Shown: positions 1 to 8,194 of the stretch, piece after piece | Layout of the letters: each line of letters starts with the position of its first letter | Numbering within the stretch: position 1 is the first letter of the stretch | Assembly (NCBI GenBank): GCA_964539665.1 | Contig: CAZIKB010000156.1 | Location: 1 to 13,085 of the forward strand | From: CAZIKB01 sp964539665 | GTDB taxonomy: Bacteria > Zhuqueibacterota > Zhuqueibacteria > Oceanimicrobiales > Oceanimicrobiaceae | DNA length: 13,085 bases | Reading direction: 5' to 3' | Notes under the pieces: generated by a model | Databases searched by the model: none | What the model saw: only the letters and a program-made list of their open reading frames with translations | What the model was told of the DNA's origin: nothing | Made by a program: the position numbers and the translations under genes

Positions 1-27
1 ATTACAAAATACTAAATTAAAAGATTG

Positions 28-33
28 TATAAT
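28..33 (+). promoter_or_regulatory. Putative -10 box of the padR-permease operon
   Basis: A perfect TATAAT lies 42 bp before the PadR start codon in an A+T-rich leader. No good -35 hexamer sits 16-18 bp upstream, although the window begins very close by. A TTTGACA at 41-47 has no matching -10 downstream. No clear ATGT/ACAT palindrome of the kind bound by PadR proteins is visible, so autoregulation cannot be shown from sequence. Confidence 0.4.
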
Positions 34-75
34 GCAATATTTTGACACTACGAAAAAATAAACGAGGAGCAAACA

Positions 76-396
76 ATGAAGTGGCTATCCCGAAAAGAAG
101 AACTGCTATTGCTCGCCATCTGGAAATTGCAGGACAATGCTTACGGCGTCCCGATCCGGGAAAATGTTATGAAATCAACCCGCAAGTACTGGTCCATCGG
201 CGCGATTTATGATGTGTTGGACCGTCTGTCCAGAAAAGGATTCGTTACGACCATCATCGGTGAGCCCGCTGCTGAACGGGGCGGTAAGAGCAAGAGATTC
301 TATAAAATAACCCGGCACGGTTTTGAAGCGCTGGAGGAAGTCAAAGCAATACAAAATTCCATGTGGTCTGATTTACCCAACCTGGCATTTGATTAA
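76..396 (+). CDS. PadR-family transcriptional regulator
   Basis: This 106-residue protein has the size and motifs of short PadR-type winged-helix repressors. A leucine-rich first helix is followed by the YGVPI turn near residue 23. The recognition helix GAIYDVLDRLSRKGFV lies around residues 42-57, and the wing ends in a KRFYKIT..G motif around residues 75-83. The C-terminal dimerisation helix is short. The ATG is preceded by AGGAG at a spacing of about 8 bases. The gene ends 12 bases before the permease start, so the two are almost certainly co-transcribed. PadR regulators next to prefix-domain FtsX permeases are a common pairing, and the regulator probably controls its own operon in response to an unknown ligand or stress. 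The family assignment is firm; the ligand is unknown. Confidence 0.93.
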   Translation: MKWLSRKEELLLLAIWKLQDNAYGVPIRENVMKSTRKYWSIGAIYDVLDRLSRKGFVTTIIGEPAAERGGKSKRFYKITRHGFEALEEVKAIQNSMWSDLPNLAFD

Positions 397-408
397 CAGG
401 ATTTTTGC

Positions 409-3027
409 ATGAAATATAGAAACAACCAACCACCACGGCTGGCAAGTTGGCTGTTGCAGAGAATGGTCAGATCAAACGACTTTGATTATGCCCTGGGCGA
501 TCTTACAGAGATGTACGGTTCCATTGCTGAGGAGAACGGGCGATTTAAAGCCTTTTGCTGGTACTGGCTGGAAGTTTTGATGTCCTTGCCAGGATTTCTG
601 AAAAATTCAATCTATTGGAGTATTATCATGTTTAGTAACTTTATTAAAATCGCATTCAGGAATCTCAAGAAATACAAAGGTTACTCTTTTATCAATATTG
701 CAGGATTGTCTCTCGGCATAACCTGCTGTCTTTTAATTATGCTTTGGGTATACGACGAACTCAGCTTCGACCGTTTTCATGAAAACGCTAAGAATCTCTA
801 TAGAGTGGAGCAGGATTATTTTTACTCCGGAGAAACGTATCATGTCTTTCCCACTCCTTATCCTATGGGACCCGGCATCAAAGCGGAGGTCCCAGAGATC
901 GTTGAGCAGACGCGGTACAGACGATTGGGCAATGTGCTTGTCAAATACCGAGAAAAGGCATTCTTCGAGAATGCGGCGAGTGCTGTAGATCCTTCTTTTC
1001 TCCAGATGCTTTCGTATCCCTTTATATGGGGGAATCCGGAGACAGCACTCAACGAACCTGCTTCGTTAGTGGTTTCTGAGGAGATCGCTGTTAAATATTT
1101 CGGGAGTGAAAATCCCATCGGAAAGTCCATCACTATAAACAACAAATATGCCTTTACTATAATGGGTGTATTCAGGAATGTGCCTACAAATTCATTTCTC
1201 CAGTTCGAAATTCTGGTGCCGTTTGAATTCACGAAGCAGACCGGCCAGTATCAGGAGAGCTGGTCGAACAACTCCATAACCACACTCGTTCAACTCCATG
1301 AGAACTCCTCAATACAAGAAGTCAACAAAAAAATTACCGATATCCGTCACAGGCATGTTGCTGACACCTTCACGGATCCCGATCGTTTGCGACAATTCAA
1401 CACAGCCCCGATGACGCAAGTTATGCTCATCCCTTTGACTGATGTTCACCTGCGTAGGTATGCCGGCTCCGGTCAACCGTCAGGTGTCATGATATACATT
1501 TACGTCTTCACAATCATTGCCCTTGTTGTTCTCCTCATCGCCTGCATCAATTTCATGAACCTGTCCACGGCCCGGTCAGCGGGAAGGGCAAAAGAAGTAG
1601 GTTTGCGCAAAGTTGTTGGCGCTGTGAAGGCAAATCTCATTAGACAATTCTACAGCGAGTCCATCTTGCAGGCATGCTTAGCGCTGATGTTCGCAGGCCT
1701 CCTGACAGTCCTTGTATTACCTCAGTTCAATGCTTTGGTTGGGAAAGATTTTTCGATAAAAAGTCTTTTACAATTGAAGTTCGTCGTGGGTATGATAACA
1801 ATAACATTGGTGACGGGGATATGTGCTGGCAGTTATCCTGCGCTTTTTTTATCTGCATTCCAGCCCGTGCAGGTTTTGAAGGGAGTGTTTTCTGCAGAAT
1901 TGAAAAACAGCCTCTTCCGTAAAATCCTGGTCCTCATTCAATTCACATTCTCAATTCTCCTCCTCATCAGCACTGGAATTGTCTACAGGCAAATAAGCTA
2001 TATGCAGAACATGAAGCTGTGGTACGATAAGGCCCATGTGATTTACATTCCCCTCAGGGGAGATACGAGGGAGTTATACAAAGCGTTTAAGGAGGTGCTG
2101 AGAAACGATCCAAACGTCCTGAACATATCTGGAAGCTGGCAGCGGCCCGCGAATCTCGGTGCCGACTCAGGCGGTGCCGAATGGGAAGGCAAAGATCCTG
2201 AACTCGACATACGTGTCTGCGTCAACGTTGTGGATTTTGATTATGTCGAGACCATGAAGATTGAAATGGTTGAAGGAAGGGCATTTTCGAAAACGTTTAC
2301 TACGGATACTTCAGGCGCTTTCCTAATCAATGAGGAACTTTTGAGGATCATGGGTAAGGAAACGGCCGTCAACGAACGTTTCAATTTCTGGGGTATTGAT
2401 GGGACTATTGTGGGTGTTATGAAGAATTTCCATTTCAAATCATTGCACGCAGAAATTGAACCATTGGTTGTTATCGCTAATACAAATTATATTAATTACG
2501 CTCTCATCCGTGTCGCTTCAGGGGACATCTCAGCAGGCATCAAAACCGTTCAATCAGCGTGGGAAAGGTTTATTCCCAATTATCCCTTCGAATACCATTT
2601 CCTGGACCAAGCTGTGGAAAGTATGTACCAGAACGAGAAAACAATGAAAACGCTGATCCAGTTATTTGCTATACTGGCCATACTCATCGCCTGTCTTGGC
2701 CTTTTTGGTCTGGCTTCCTTTAGTGCTGAACAAAGGACAAAAGAAATTGGCATCCGAAAAGTTCTGGGCGCATCGGTTTCAGGGATAGTTTTACTGCTCT
2801 CAAAAGAGTTTACTAAATGGATTTTGGTTGCGAACATCATAGCCTGGCCGGCTGCATACTTTACCATGAACAACTGGCTGCAAAGTTTTGCCTACAGAAC
2901 GGATATTGAAATATGGACGTTTGTTTTCTCCGCGGCAATTGCACTGGCAATAGCTCTGTTAACAGTGAGCTATCAATCGGTTAAAGCGGCGTTGGCCAAT
3001 CCTGTGGAGGCGCTAAAATATAAATAA
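409..3027 (+). CDS. FtsX/MacB-type ABC transporter permease with N-terminal prefix domain
   Basis: An 872-residue inner-membrane permease with two FtsX repeats. Residues 1-75 form a soluble prefix domain (PPRLASWLLQRMV, DYALGDLTEMY), as in 'permease prefix domain 2' transporters. The first membrane helix (about 93-115) is followed by a large MacB-like periplasmic domain (about 116-355). Three helices (about 361-382, 415-437, 459-485) follow, with AKEVGLRKVVGA after the first. A second half begins with a helix at about 504-525, then a second periplasmic domain and three helices (about 747-770, 803-820, 835-857), with the parallel motif TKEIGIRKVLGA and the ending ANPVEALKYK. The ATG follows AGGA by 7 bases. 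No ATP-binding subunit is encoded in the window, so the ATPase must lie elsewhere or upstream. Such permeases are thought to work as mechanotransmission or export systems; the substrate is unknown. Confidence 0.93.
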   Translation: MKYRNNQPPRLASWLLQRMVRSNDFDYALGDLTEMYGSIAEENGRFKAFCWYWLEVLMSLPGFLKNSIYWSIIMFSNFIKIAFRNLKKYKGYSFINIAGLSLGITCCLLIMLWVYDELSFDRFHENAKNLYRVEQDYFYSGETYHVFPTPYPMGPGIKAEVPEIVEQTRYRRLGNVLVKYREKAFFENAASAVDPSFLQMLSYPFIWGNPETALNEPASLVVSEEIAVKYFGSENPIGKSITINNKYAFTIMGVFRNVPTNSFLQFEILVPFEFTKQTGQYQESWSNNSITTLVQLHENSSIQEVNKKITDIRHRHVADTFTDPDRLRQFNTAPMTQVMLIPLTDVHLRRYAGSGQPSGVMIYIYVFTIIALVVLLIACINFMNLSTARSAGRAKEVGLRKVVGAVKANLIRQFYSESILQACLALMFAGLLTVLVLPQFNALVGKDFSIKSLLQLKFVVGMITITLVTGICAGSYPALFLSAFQPVQVLKGVFSAELKNSLFRKILVLIQFTFSILLLISTGIVYRQISYMQNMKLWYDKAHVIYIPLRGDTRELYKAFKEVLRNDPNVLNISGSWQRPANLGADSGGAEWEGKDPELDIRVCVNVVDFDYVETMKIEMVEGRAFSKTFTTDTSGAFLINEELLRIMGKETAVNERFNFWGIDGTIVGVMKNFHFKSLHAEIEPLVVIANTNYINYALIRVASGDISAGIKTVQSAWERFIPNYPFEYHFLDQAVESMYQNEKTMKTLIQLFAILAILIACLGLFGLASFSAEQRTKEIGIRKVLGASVSGIVLLLSKEFTKWILVANIIAWPAAYFTMNNWLQSFAYRTDIEIWTFVFSAAIALAIALLTVSYQSVKAALANPVEALKYK

Positions 3028-3045
3028 TACATTAAATAAAAGAAC

Positions 3046-3492
3046 TTATTCTTCTCCAAGAGCTTCGAGGTCTGACATGTCCTTTTGTCTTCCAATTGAA
3101 CGTTTGTTTAAAATGAATGCATTACGTCCGATATACTTGACATTGACGCCGCCATACTTCCCATCCACGGCGCTAACAAAAGCATCTTTTAGAGACACCC
3201 CTGTAATGGAAGTTATGAGGTCTATTCTCACGGGAGGCACACCGAGTTGAACAACCTTATCCGGGCTTTGAAAGTCTTCTTTCGTCAAGCCTGTCGAACC
3301 GAAGCCAAAAATATCAAGGGCTTTTAGAATTCGCTTCGCATTTTCTGCGCTCGGTTTGACAAGAATATCAATGTCACCCGTATAACGCGGAGCCCCATGA
3401 AAGGCCAGTGCGTAGCCTCCTACAATCAAATATTCAACTTTGTTGGCGTTGAATAACTCGAGCAGTTCTTTGAAGTCTGATTGTACTTCCAT
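3046..3492 (-). CDS. DUF6036-like / MNT-type nucleotidyltransferase
   Basis: A 148-residue protein of the DNA polymerase beta-like nucleotidyltransferase superfamily. The signature GG (residues 25-26) followed by D40-I-D42 is present, and a third likely catalytic carboxylate is D91 in VRIDLIT. The C-terminal KRSIGRQKDMSDLEAL is the conserved tail seen in small DUF6036/AbiEii-like nucleotidyltransferases, which resemble antitoxins or stand-alone nucleotidyl-transferring enzymes. The start codon lies inside the 3' end of the upstream 61-residue gene (59-bp overlap), so the two are translated from one message and probably coupled. The stop faces the permease stop 18 bp away, giving a convergent arrangement. 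All catalytic residues appear intact. Enzyme class is confident; the substrate and the toxin-antitoxin interpretation are inference. Confidence 0.88.
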   Translation of the reverse strand: MEVQSDFKELLELFNANKVEYLIVGGYALAFHGAPRYTGDIDILVKPSAENAKRILKALDIFGFGSTGLTKEDFQSPDKVVQLGVPPVRIDLITSITGVSLKDAFVSAVDGKYGGVNVKYIGRNAFILNKRSIGRQKDMSDLEALGEE

Positions 3493-3619
3493 GATATTGT
3501 TTCCGTAAATAGTCCACTGCCGCGACTCGTTCTTCAGGTCGTTTACTCAACCAATAAATTAAGTCATCCCTCATTGAGGAGTCGTGTAAATTTCGTCTTG
3601 TCACCAGTTTTTCAACCAT
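3434..3619 (-). CDS. Small basic protein partnered with the nucleotidyltransferase
   Basis: This 61-residue protein starts at an ATG with a weak GGTAG-type ribosome-binding site. It overlaps the nucleotidyltransferase gene by 59 bases in another frame. Its core, WLSKRPEERVAAVDYLRKQY (residues 23-42), followed by HGS and then a basic R-LQR-ARVIQR tail (about 48-58), resembles the short conserved hypothetical proteins that I recall encoded immediately upstream of DUF6036-type nucleotidyltransferases. It has no membrane segment and no recognisable enzymatic motif. The conserved neighbourhood and overlap suggest the two proteins act together, for example as a toxin-antitoxin-like pair or as an enzyme and its target. 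The gene is probably real; the function is unknown. It is easily missed because of its size and overlap. Confidence 0.75.
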   Translation of the reverse strand: MVEKLVTRRNLHDSSMRDDLIYWLSKRPEERVAAVDYLRKQYHGSTIRLQRTARVIQRQQS

Positions 3620-3678
3620 AGCTCTACCAGGTTATACATTTAATCGAGTTTTTCTATGTCTGTGTAATTGAATATAAT

Positions 3679-4059
3679 ATGCCACAGCTTTCGTTGCAAG
3701 AAATATTTTTGTTAATATATCAAGCGTTGAGATTATTTGGATTGGCTTTTTACACTTCTACGGAAAGAACCAAAGTGGTCGGTATTCGCAAAGTTCCGGG
3801 CGCCTCGGTTTCAGGGATAGTATTACTACTCTCCAAAGAGTTTAGTATATGGATTTTGGATGCAAACATCATTGCCTGGCCGGCAGCTTATTTTGCCGCG
3901 AATAAATGGCTGCAAAATTTTGCATACAGGACGGATATTGGAATATGGACCTTTATTGTCTCTGCGGTAATTGCCTTGGCAATAGCTCTAACAACGGTGA
4001 GCTACCAGTCGATTAAAGCTGCAACGGCCAATCCAGTGGAGGCCCTTAAATATGAATAA
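3679..4059 (+). pseudogene. Truncated C-terminal end of a second FtsX-type permease
   Basis: This reading frame of 126 codons matches only the final segment of the intact permease upstream. From codon 19 (about 3733, LFGLA) to its end it aligns without gaps to residues 765-872, with 84 of 108 residues identical by hand count. It retains GASVSGIVLLLSKEF, NIIAWPAAYF and the ending ANPVEALKY. The conserved leucine of KVLGA is proline here, and the sequence before codon 19 is badly diverged. The prefix domain, both periplasmic domains and most membrane helices are missing. It is best read as the remnant of a tandem paralogue that lost about 87% of its length, with the nucleotidyltransferase module now occupying the space between the two. 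A start codon exists, but the product would hold only two or three helices and is unlikely to function. Confidence 0.85.
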
Positions 4060-4063
4060 TGTT

Positions 4064-4100
4064 AGGAGAATATGTCATGGTGGAGAAAATGTATTCTCCT
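4064..4100 (+). repeat. Inverted repeat enclosing a Shine-Dalgarno and 8-codon frame
   Basis: The nine-base arms AGGAGAATA (4064-4072) and TATTCTCCT (4092-4100) are perfectly complementary around a 19-base loop. They begin five bases after the permease-remnant stop. The left arm contains a strong AGGAGA ribosome-binding sequence seven bases before an ATG at 4077, which opens an 8-codon frame ending at 4103. The right arm could therefore sequester the ribosome-binding site. There is no U-run after the stem, so a simple intrinsic terminator is unlikely. It could also be a decayed gene start. Confidence 0.4.
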
Positions 4101-4892
4101 TAATTGTAGTCGGTCTTGCAGCAAAGGCTGTTTGCCGCAGCCGAGTGAACGATTAATGCGCGTAGCGTCATATCAAAAATACGTTTAAATTTGAATCAAG
4201 TTTGTTGGAAAATTATTACGAATGATTGTCCGTTTCTCCTTTCTTGTTACTGGTTATTAGTTATTTTGGTAAAAGATAAACCATACTCGCTCTGAATTTA
4301 TCTGATCATTGAATTCTATTTTTTAAACAGGGAAATAGGTCTTTTACTAAAAATTATTACGGATAAAGTTCCGCTTCACGCGCGGCGGGATTTCGATGCA
4401 CGTAACATTCTGACAAGAAAAACGTTGGAAAAGGAACGGAACTTGACAAAAACGCCAGAGCCCCGCCGTCGCTGTGCAAGCGCTTGATATGCAAGAGCAC
4501 TAAACCATTGATTTACATAGAAATTAAAGCCTGTATATTTTTTTGCTTTTTTGACTTCTCACACAATGTGGCGATATTGAAATTTCTTGACGAAACTAAG
4601 TAAAGAATTAAACAAAGATTGCCTGATAACATTTGCAGACCCAATATGTTGAAATTCAGGATTACTGAATATATAATACAATTTCCTTTTAGTGCAAACA
4701 AAAATTTACTGACTTTCCCGTCCGGCTTGGCTGGATGGCTGTGGTATTCCAATCTTTTGAGAGATTTATTTGGGGGGCACGCTTTTACAGGAGCGGTTTC
4801 TGAAATTCACCACTCAGAGGATAAGCGTGTTCGAATCTGGATTTGGCGAGTAGTGGGCTCGTATAATTTGTTGAGCAATAATTTATAAGTCA

Positions 4893-4928
4893 GAGTCACC
4901 GAACATCTTTCAATATAGATGTTGACTC
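4893..4928. repeat. Imperfect hairpin, 12-bp stem with a bulge
   Basis: AACATCT (4902-4908) pairs with AGATGTT (4917-4923) across an 8-base loop. GAGTC (4893-4897) pairs with GACTC (4924-4928), leaving a four-base bulge on the left side. The stem lies about 100 bases beyond the stop of the minus-strand CheY-like gene. Neither strand has a T-run after it, so termination is not clearly indicated; the structure could protect or process the 3' end of the kinase-receiver message. The overlapping GTTGACTCAAC (4921-4931) is itself a palindrome. Confidence 0.35.
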
Positions 4929-5025
4929 AACCAACAGAGATAGTTCCAGTACTGGGATTGGTGATTTATATTTGTCAGCAAAGGAGGCTTAGTAGAAATT
5001 GAAATGTTTTAAAGACAATAGTGGA

Positions 5026-5394
5026 CTATATCACCCTCTTTTCTAATGCTCTCTGGATAGCAGAAAGTAGCTCAGCCTGTTTGAAGGGTTTGTGAAGTCC
5101 ACAAACGGCGCCAAATTTTAAAGCTGTTTGCAGATAAGGAGTATTTTCAGATGCTGTAAACGCAACAACGGGTAATTGCGGCTTGTTTTTAACAATATTT
5201 CTTATGGTTTCTAAACCATCCATTTCGGGCATAAGAATATCCGTGACGACTACTTTTGGTTTATGCTGTTCGATCATTTTCAGAGCTTCTTTGCCATTTG
5301 AGGCCTCGATAACCTCATAACCCCCTCTTTCTAACATCTCACGTATGGTATCACGAACCTCATCAACATCATCAATAATCAATATATTTATCAT
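5026..5394 (-). CDS. Single-domain CheY-like response regulator
   Basis: A 122-residue protein consisting only of a receiver domain. The acidic pocket is D8-D9, the phospho-accepting aspartate is D52 in VVTDILMPEMDG, the switch threonine is T80 and the invariant lysine is K102 in HKPF. All key residues are present, so it should be phosphorylated normally. With no output domain, it probably relays phosphate or acts through protein contact. Its AAGGA ribosome-binding site overlaps the TAA stop of the upstream hybrid kinase and the genes are 12 bases apart, so the two are translationally coupled. The kinase is the obvious phosphodonor. The REC assignment is certain; the downstream target is unknown. 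Confidence 0.95.
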   Translation of the reverse strand: MINILIIDDVDEVRDTIREMLERGGYEVIEASNGKEALKMIEQHKPKVVVTDILMPEMDGLETIRNIVKNKPQLPVVAFTASENTPYLQTALKFGAVCGLHKPFKQAELLSAIQRALEKRVI

Positions 5395-5406
5395 ATTGGA
5401 TTATCC

Positions 5407-8049
5407 TTACTGGTCTAATAAATTACTAACTACTTTTTCAAGACTTTCTTTTGAATAGGGCTTTTGGAGCATTCTTATATGCCTTTGCTCAAGGTGACCG
5501 AAAGCATTCATTTCTGATTTGTAGTCATAACCTGTAACAAATAGAATGGATAAATCAGGTTTGATGGCCCGCATTCGCTTATAAATTTCTGGTCCACTTA
5601 ATTTTGGTAAGACCATATCCATGATAACCAAATCAATTTTTTCATAGTGACTTTCAAATATTTTTAGAGCCTCATCGCCATCTTTAACAGTAAGGACCTT
5701 ATATCCCAATCCATTTAATATTCGATAGGTTACATTGCGAACGGTTTCCTCATCATCTACAATCAAAATCGACGTGTTGCGCCGACGAACACCGGCTAAT
5801 TTCTTCGCTCCGCAATTAGTAGATTTAGGCTTGTCGTAAGCTGGAAAATAGATTTTAAAAGTGGTACCCTTACCTTCATCACTGAATACTTCGATATGAC
5901 CATTGTGTTGTCTCACAATACCATAAACAACTGACAGTCCTAAACCCGTACCTTTACCCACTTCCTTGGTGGTGAAAAAAGGTTCAAAAATTCGCGCCTG
6001 GGTCTCTTTATCCATGCCCACGCCGGCATCTGTTATCTTCAACTGAACAAAATTTCTTGACTCATCTTTAGTGAGTAGATGATTTTTCAGGTTCTTTTTA
6101 GTTATATTTCGTGTTTCGAGAATCAGTTCTCCTCCCTGAGGCATGGCGTCCCGCGCGTTGACACAGAGGTTCATTAAAACCTGCTGGACTTGAACCGTGT
6201 CCGCACATATAGGCAGAAGGTTCGGCGCCAGTTTTGTCTTAAGTTTAATATTCCCGCCAATAATGCGAGTTAGCATTTCTAAAAGCTCATCAATGGTAGT
6301 GTTCAAATTGAGAACTATGGGTTTATAATCCTTTTGGCGACTAAAGCTTAATAGTTGACTCACGAGCTTGCGAGCGTGGATTCCAGCTTTTTCAATTCTG
6401 ATTAAATCCTTATAGACCGGATCGTCCGGGCTGCAATCCTGAAACCCAAACTCCACATTTCCAAGTATGACGGTTAACAAGTTATTGAAGTCGTGGGCCA
6501 CCCCACCGACCAAAGTCCCGATGGTTTCCATTTTTTGCGCATGGTGAAGTTGTGCTTCAAGAAAAACTTCCAGAGTGACGTCGCGCTTGACAGCGACGTA
6601 GTTGATAATATTTCCCGATGCATCGCGGACAGGAGAAATCGTAGCGTCCTCTTCATAAAGCGTACCATCCTTTTTCTTGTTTTTGAAACGCCCTGACCAC
6701 ACCTCCCCTTTTTTGAGCGTATCCCATAAATTTTCATAGAATTTCTGGTCGTGTTCGCCACTTTTAAGTATTCGAGGATTTTGCCCTATAGCTTCCTCAC
6801 GCGAATATCCCGTGATTCGTTCAAAGGCCGGATTAACATATTGAATAGTTCCATCAGTATTCGTTATGATGATAATCTCCGCTGACTGCTCGACAGCAGT
6901 GGCTAGAAGCACGAGCTGCTCTTCCGCCTGCTTGCGCTCGGTGACGTCTCTAAAAATACCCAGCAGATATCTTTTTCCAGCTAACGTTATAGGAGACGAG
7001 TTAATATCAGCATAAAAAACGCTGCCGTCTTTTCTTTTTACAGAAATATTAGTGGCAAGTGTAATCTCCATTCTTAACTGCTTCTCAAACTGCTCAACAA
7101 CATAAGGCAGATCTTTTGCGGGATGGATATCCATGACTCTTATATTTTTAATTTCTTCCAGACTATAACCAAGCATTTGGCAAATCTTTTTATTACCAGT
7201 ATAGAATTTTCTGTTTTCCACATCCGCCAGGAGTATCCCATCGTTTGCATTTTCAAAAATAGTCCTGAACCTTTCTTCTGACTCTTTAAGCGCCTCCTCG
7301 GCCAACTTACGTTTGGTGATGTCGCGTAATATCCCTTCATAATAAATTAGCCGTCCCTGGCCATCGAACACTTGGTGCCCATGATCTTCTACCCAGAGCT
7401 CACTCCCGTCTTTTTTCTTTAATCGAAAAATTAGGGATTTACTTTCATGGCCATTGAGCATTTTTAGAGCCTCGTTTCTTTCTTTTGGACTAAAATACAA
7501 ATCCTTAGTAATGTTAATATTAAGAAGTTCTTCATGACTTTCATAACCTAACATTCTTGCCAAAGCCGAATTCACGGTCAATAGTTTTCCATCAGTTGTA
7601 GAACGGTAGACGCCATCAGGTAGCCGCTCTACCAATTGAAGGTATTGTTCCTCGATCTCTTTTAGTTCCGTCTCTATTTTATGTCTGTATAAAGCCATCT
7701 CGATGGTAGTATGTAGTTCTTTCTCTTCGAACGACTTGAGTAAATAGTCAAATGGCTCTGTTTTCTTTGCTCGCTGTAATATCATGGAATCCGGATGATC
7801 AGTAAGAAAGAGCACAGGAATATTGAAACGTGTACGAATTTGGTCAGCAGCTTCAATGCCGTTTATTTTTCCATCTAACGTAATATCCATCAGTACTAAA
7901 TCTGGGAGAGTTTCTTCTGCTTTTTTAATGGCTTCCTCTCCCGAAGAAACCACAACTGAGACATTATATCCAAGATGTTGTAACCTTTTTTGTAGGTATA
8001 GCGCAACAATACTTTCATCTTCAACAACTTGAATTTGTGCACTTTCCAT
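5407..8049 (-). CDS. Soluble hybrid histidine kinase, REC-PAS-PAS-PAS-HisKA-HATPase-REC
   Basis: An 880-residue cytoplasmic sensor kinase with no membrane segment. An N-terminal receiver (about 1-120) carries D55 and K105. Three PAS/PAC units follow (about 135-248, 258-373, 380-492), each closing with a RDIT/RDVT-type motif. The dimerisation helix has the phospho-accepting H519 in VAHDFNNLL. The ATPase domain shows the N box NLCVNARDA (627-635), G1 box DAGVGM (674-679), F box FEPFFTTK and G2 box GKGTGLGL. A C-terminal receiver (about 760-880) has D811 and K863 in QKPY. The N-terminal receiver suggests the kinase is itself controlled by another regulator; the Rcp1-like protein encoded just upstream belongs to the same cluster. 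In that receiver the usual Lys-Pro is Lys-Ser. The ATG has AAGGGAAGGA upstream. The signal sensed by the PAS domains cannot be told. Confidence 0.96.
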   Translation of the reverse strand: MESAQIQVVEDESIVALYLQKRLQHLGYNVSVVVSSGEEAIKKAEETLPDLVLMDITLDGKINGIEAADQIRTRFNIPVLFLTDHPDSMILQRAKKTEPFDYLLKSFEEKELHTTIEMALYRHKIETELKEIEEQYLQLVERLPDGVYRSTTDGKLLTVNSALARMLGYESHEELLNINITKDLYFSPKERNEALKMLNGHESKSLIFRLKKKDGSELWVEDHGHQVFDGQGRLIYYEGILRDITKRKLAEEALKESEERFRTIFENANDGILLADVENRKFYTGNKKICQMLGYSLEEIKNIRVMDIHPAKDLPYVVEQFEKQLRMEITLATNISVKRKDGSVFYADINSSPITLAGKRYLLGIFRDVTERKQAEEQLVLLATAVEQSAEIIIITNTDGTIQYVNPAFERITGYSREEAIGQNPRILKSGEHDQKFYENLWDTLKKGEVWSGRFKNKKKDGTLYEEDATISPVRDASGNIINYVAVKRDVTLEVFLEAQLHHAQKMETIGTLVGGVAHDFNNLLTVILGNVEFGFQDCSPDDPVYKDLIRIEKAGIHARKLVSQLLSFSRQKDYKPIVLNLNTTIDELLEMLTRIIGGNIKLKTKLAPNLLPICADTVQVQQVLMNLCVNARDAMPQGGELILETRNITKKNLKNHLLTKDESRNFVQLKITDAGVGMDKETQARIFEPFFTTKEVGKGTGLGLSVVYGIVRQHNGHIEVFSDEGKGTTFKIYFPAYDKPKSTNCGAKKLAGVRRRNTSILIVDDEETVRNVTYRILNGLGYKVLTVKDGDEALKIFESHYEKIDLVIMDMVLPKLSGPEIYKRMRAIKPDLSILFVTGYDYKSEMNAFGHLEQRHIRMLQKPYSKESLEKVVSNLLDQ

Positions 8050-8194
8050 TGCATTCTATCCTTCCCTTATGCCATTAATGCTGTAAATCTAATCATCAAT
8101 TCCAGGCCATCATTTGTATTAAAATTGGTGCTTCATTCTTTAGGCATGTGTAAATTACCTGTTGCGAATGGGTGATTTCCTCATAATTCGAGGG

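Larger units (their letters stand above)
4060..5025. other. Long intergenic stretch without a convincing gene
   Basis: About 970 bases lie between the permease remnant and the CheY-like gene. Two overlapping frames on opposite strands (4619-4888 plus, 4513-4752 minus) both start with TTG, lack a ribosome-binding site and match no family I recognise. The 12-base direct repeat AAAATTATTACG occurs at 4209-4220 and 4350-4361. A more G+C-rich patch at 4105-4160 and another at 4378-4485 may be remnants of lost coding sequence, such as the missing permease paralogue or a neighbour. Two inverted repeats are listed separately. No tRNA or obvious promoter was found. Confidence 0.6.

Noticed and set aside
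3416..3428. Match to part of the repeat element (TCCTACAATCAA)
   Set aside because: It falls inside conserved codons of the nucleotidyltransferase, and the other half-site is absent.
4826..4845. GTTCGAATC, resembling a tRNA T-loop
   Set aside because: The flanking bases do not form a five-base T stem, and no D or anticodon arm is found upstream.
4619..4888. 89-codon plus-strand frame with a hairpin just after its stop
   Set aside because: It starts with TTG without a ribosome-binding site, overlaps an equally long opposite-strand frame, and has no recognisable motif.
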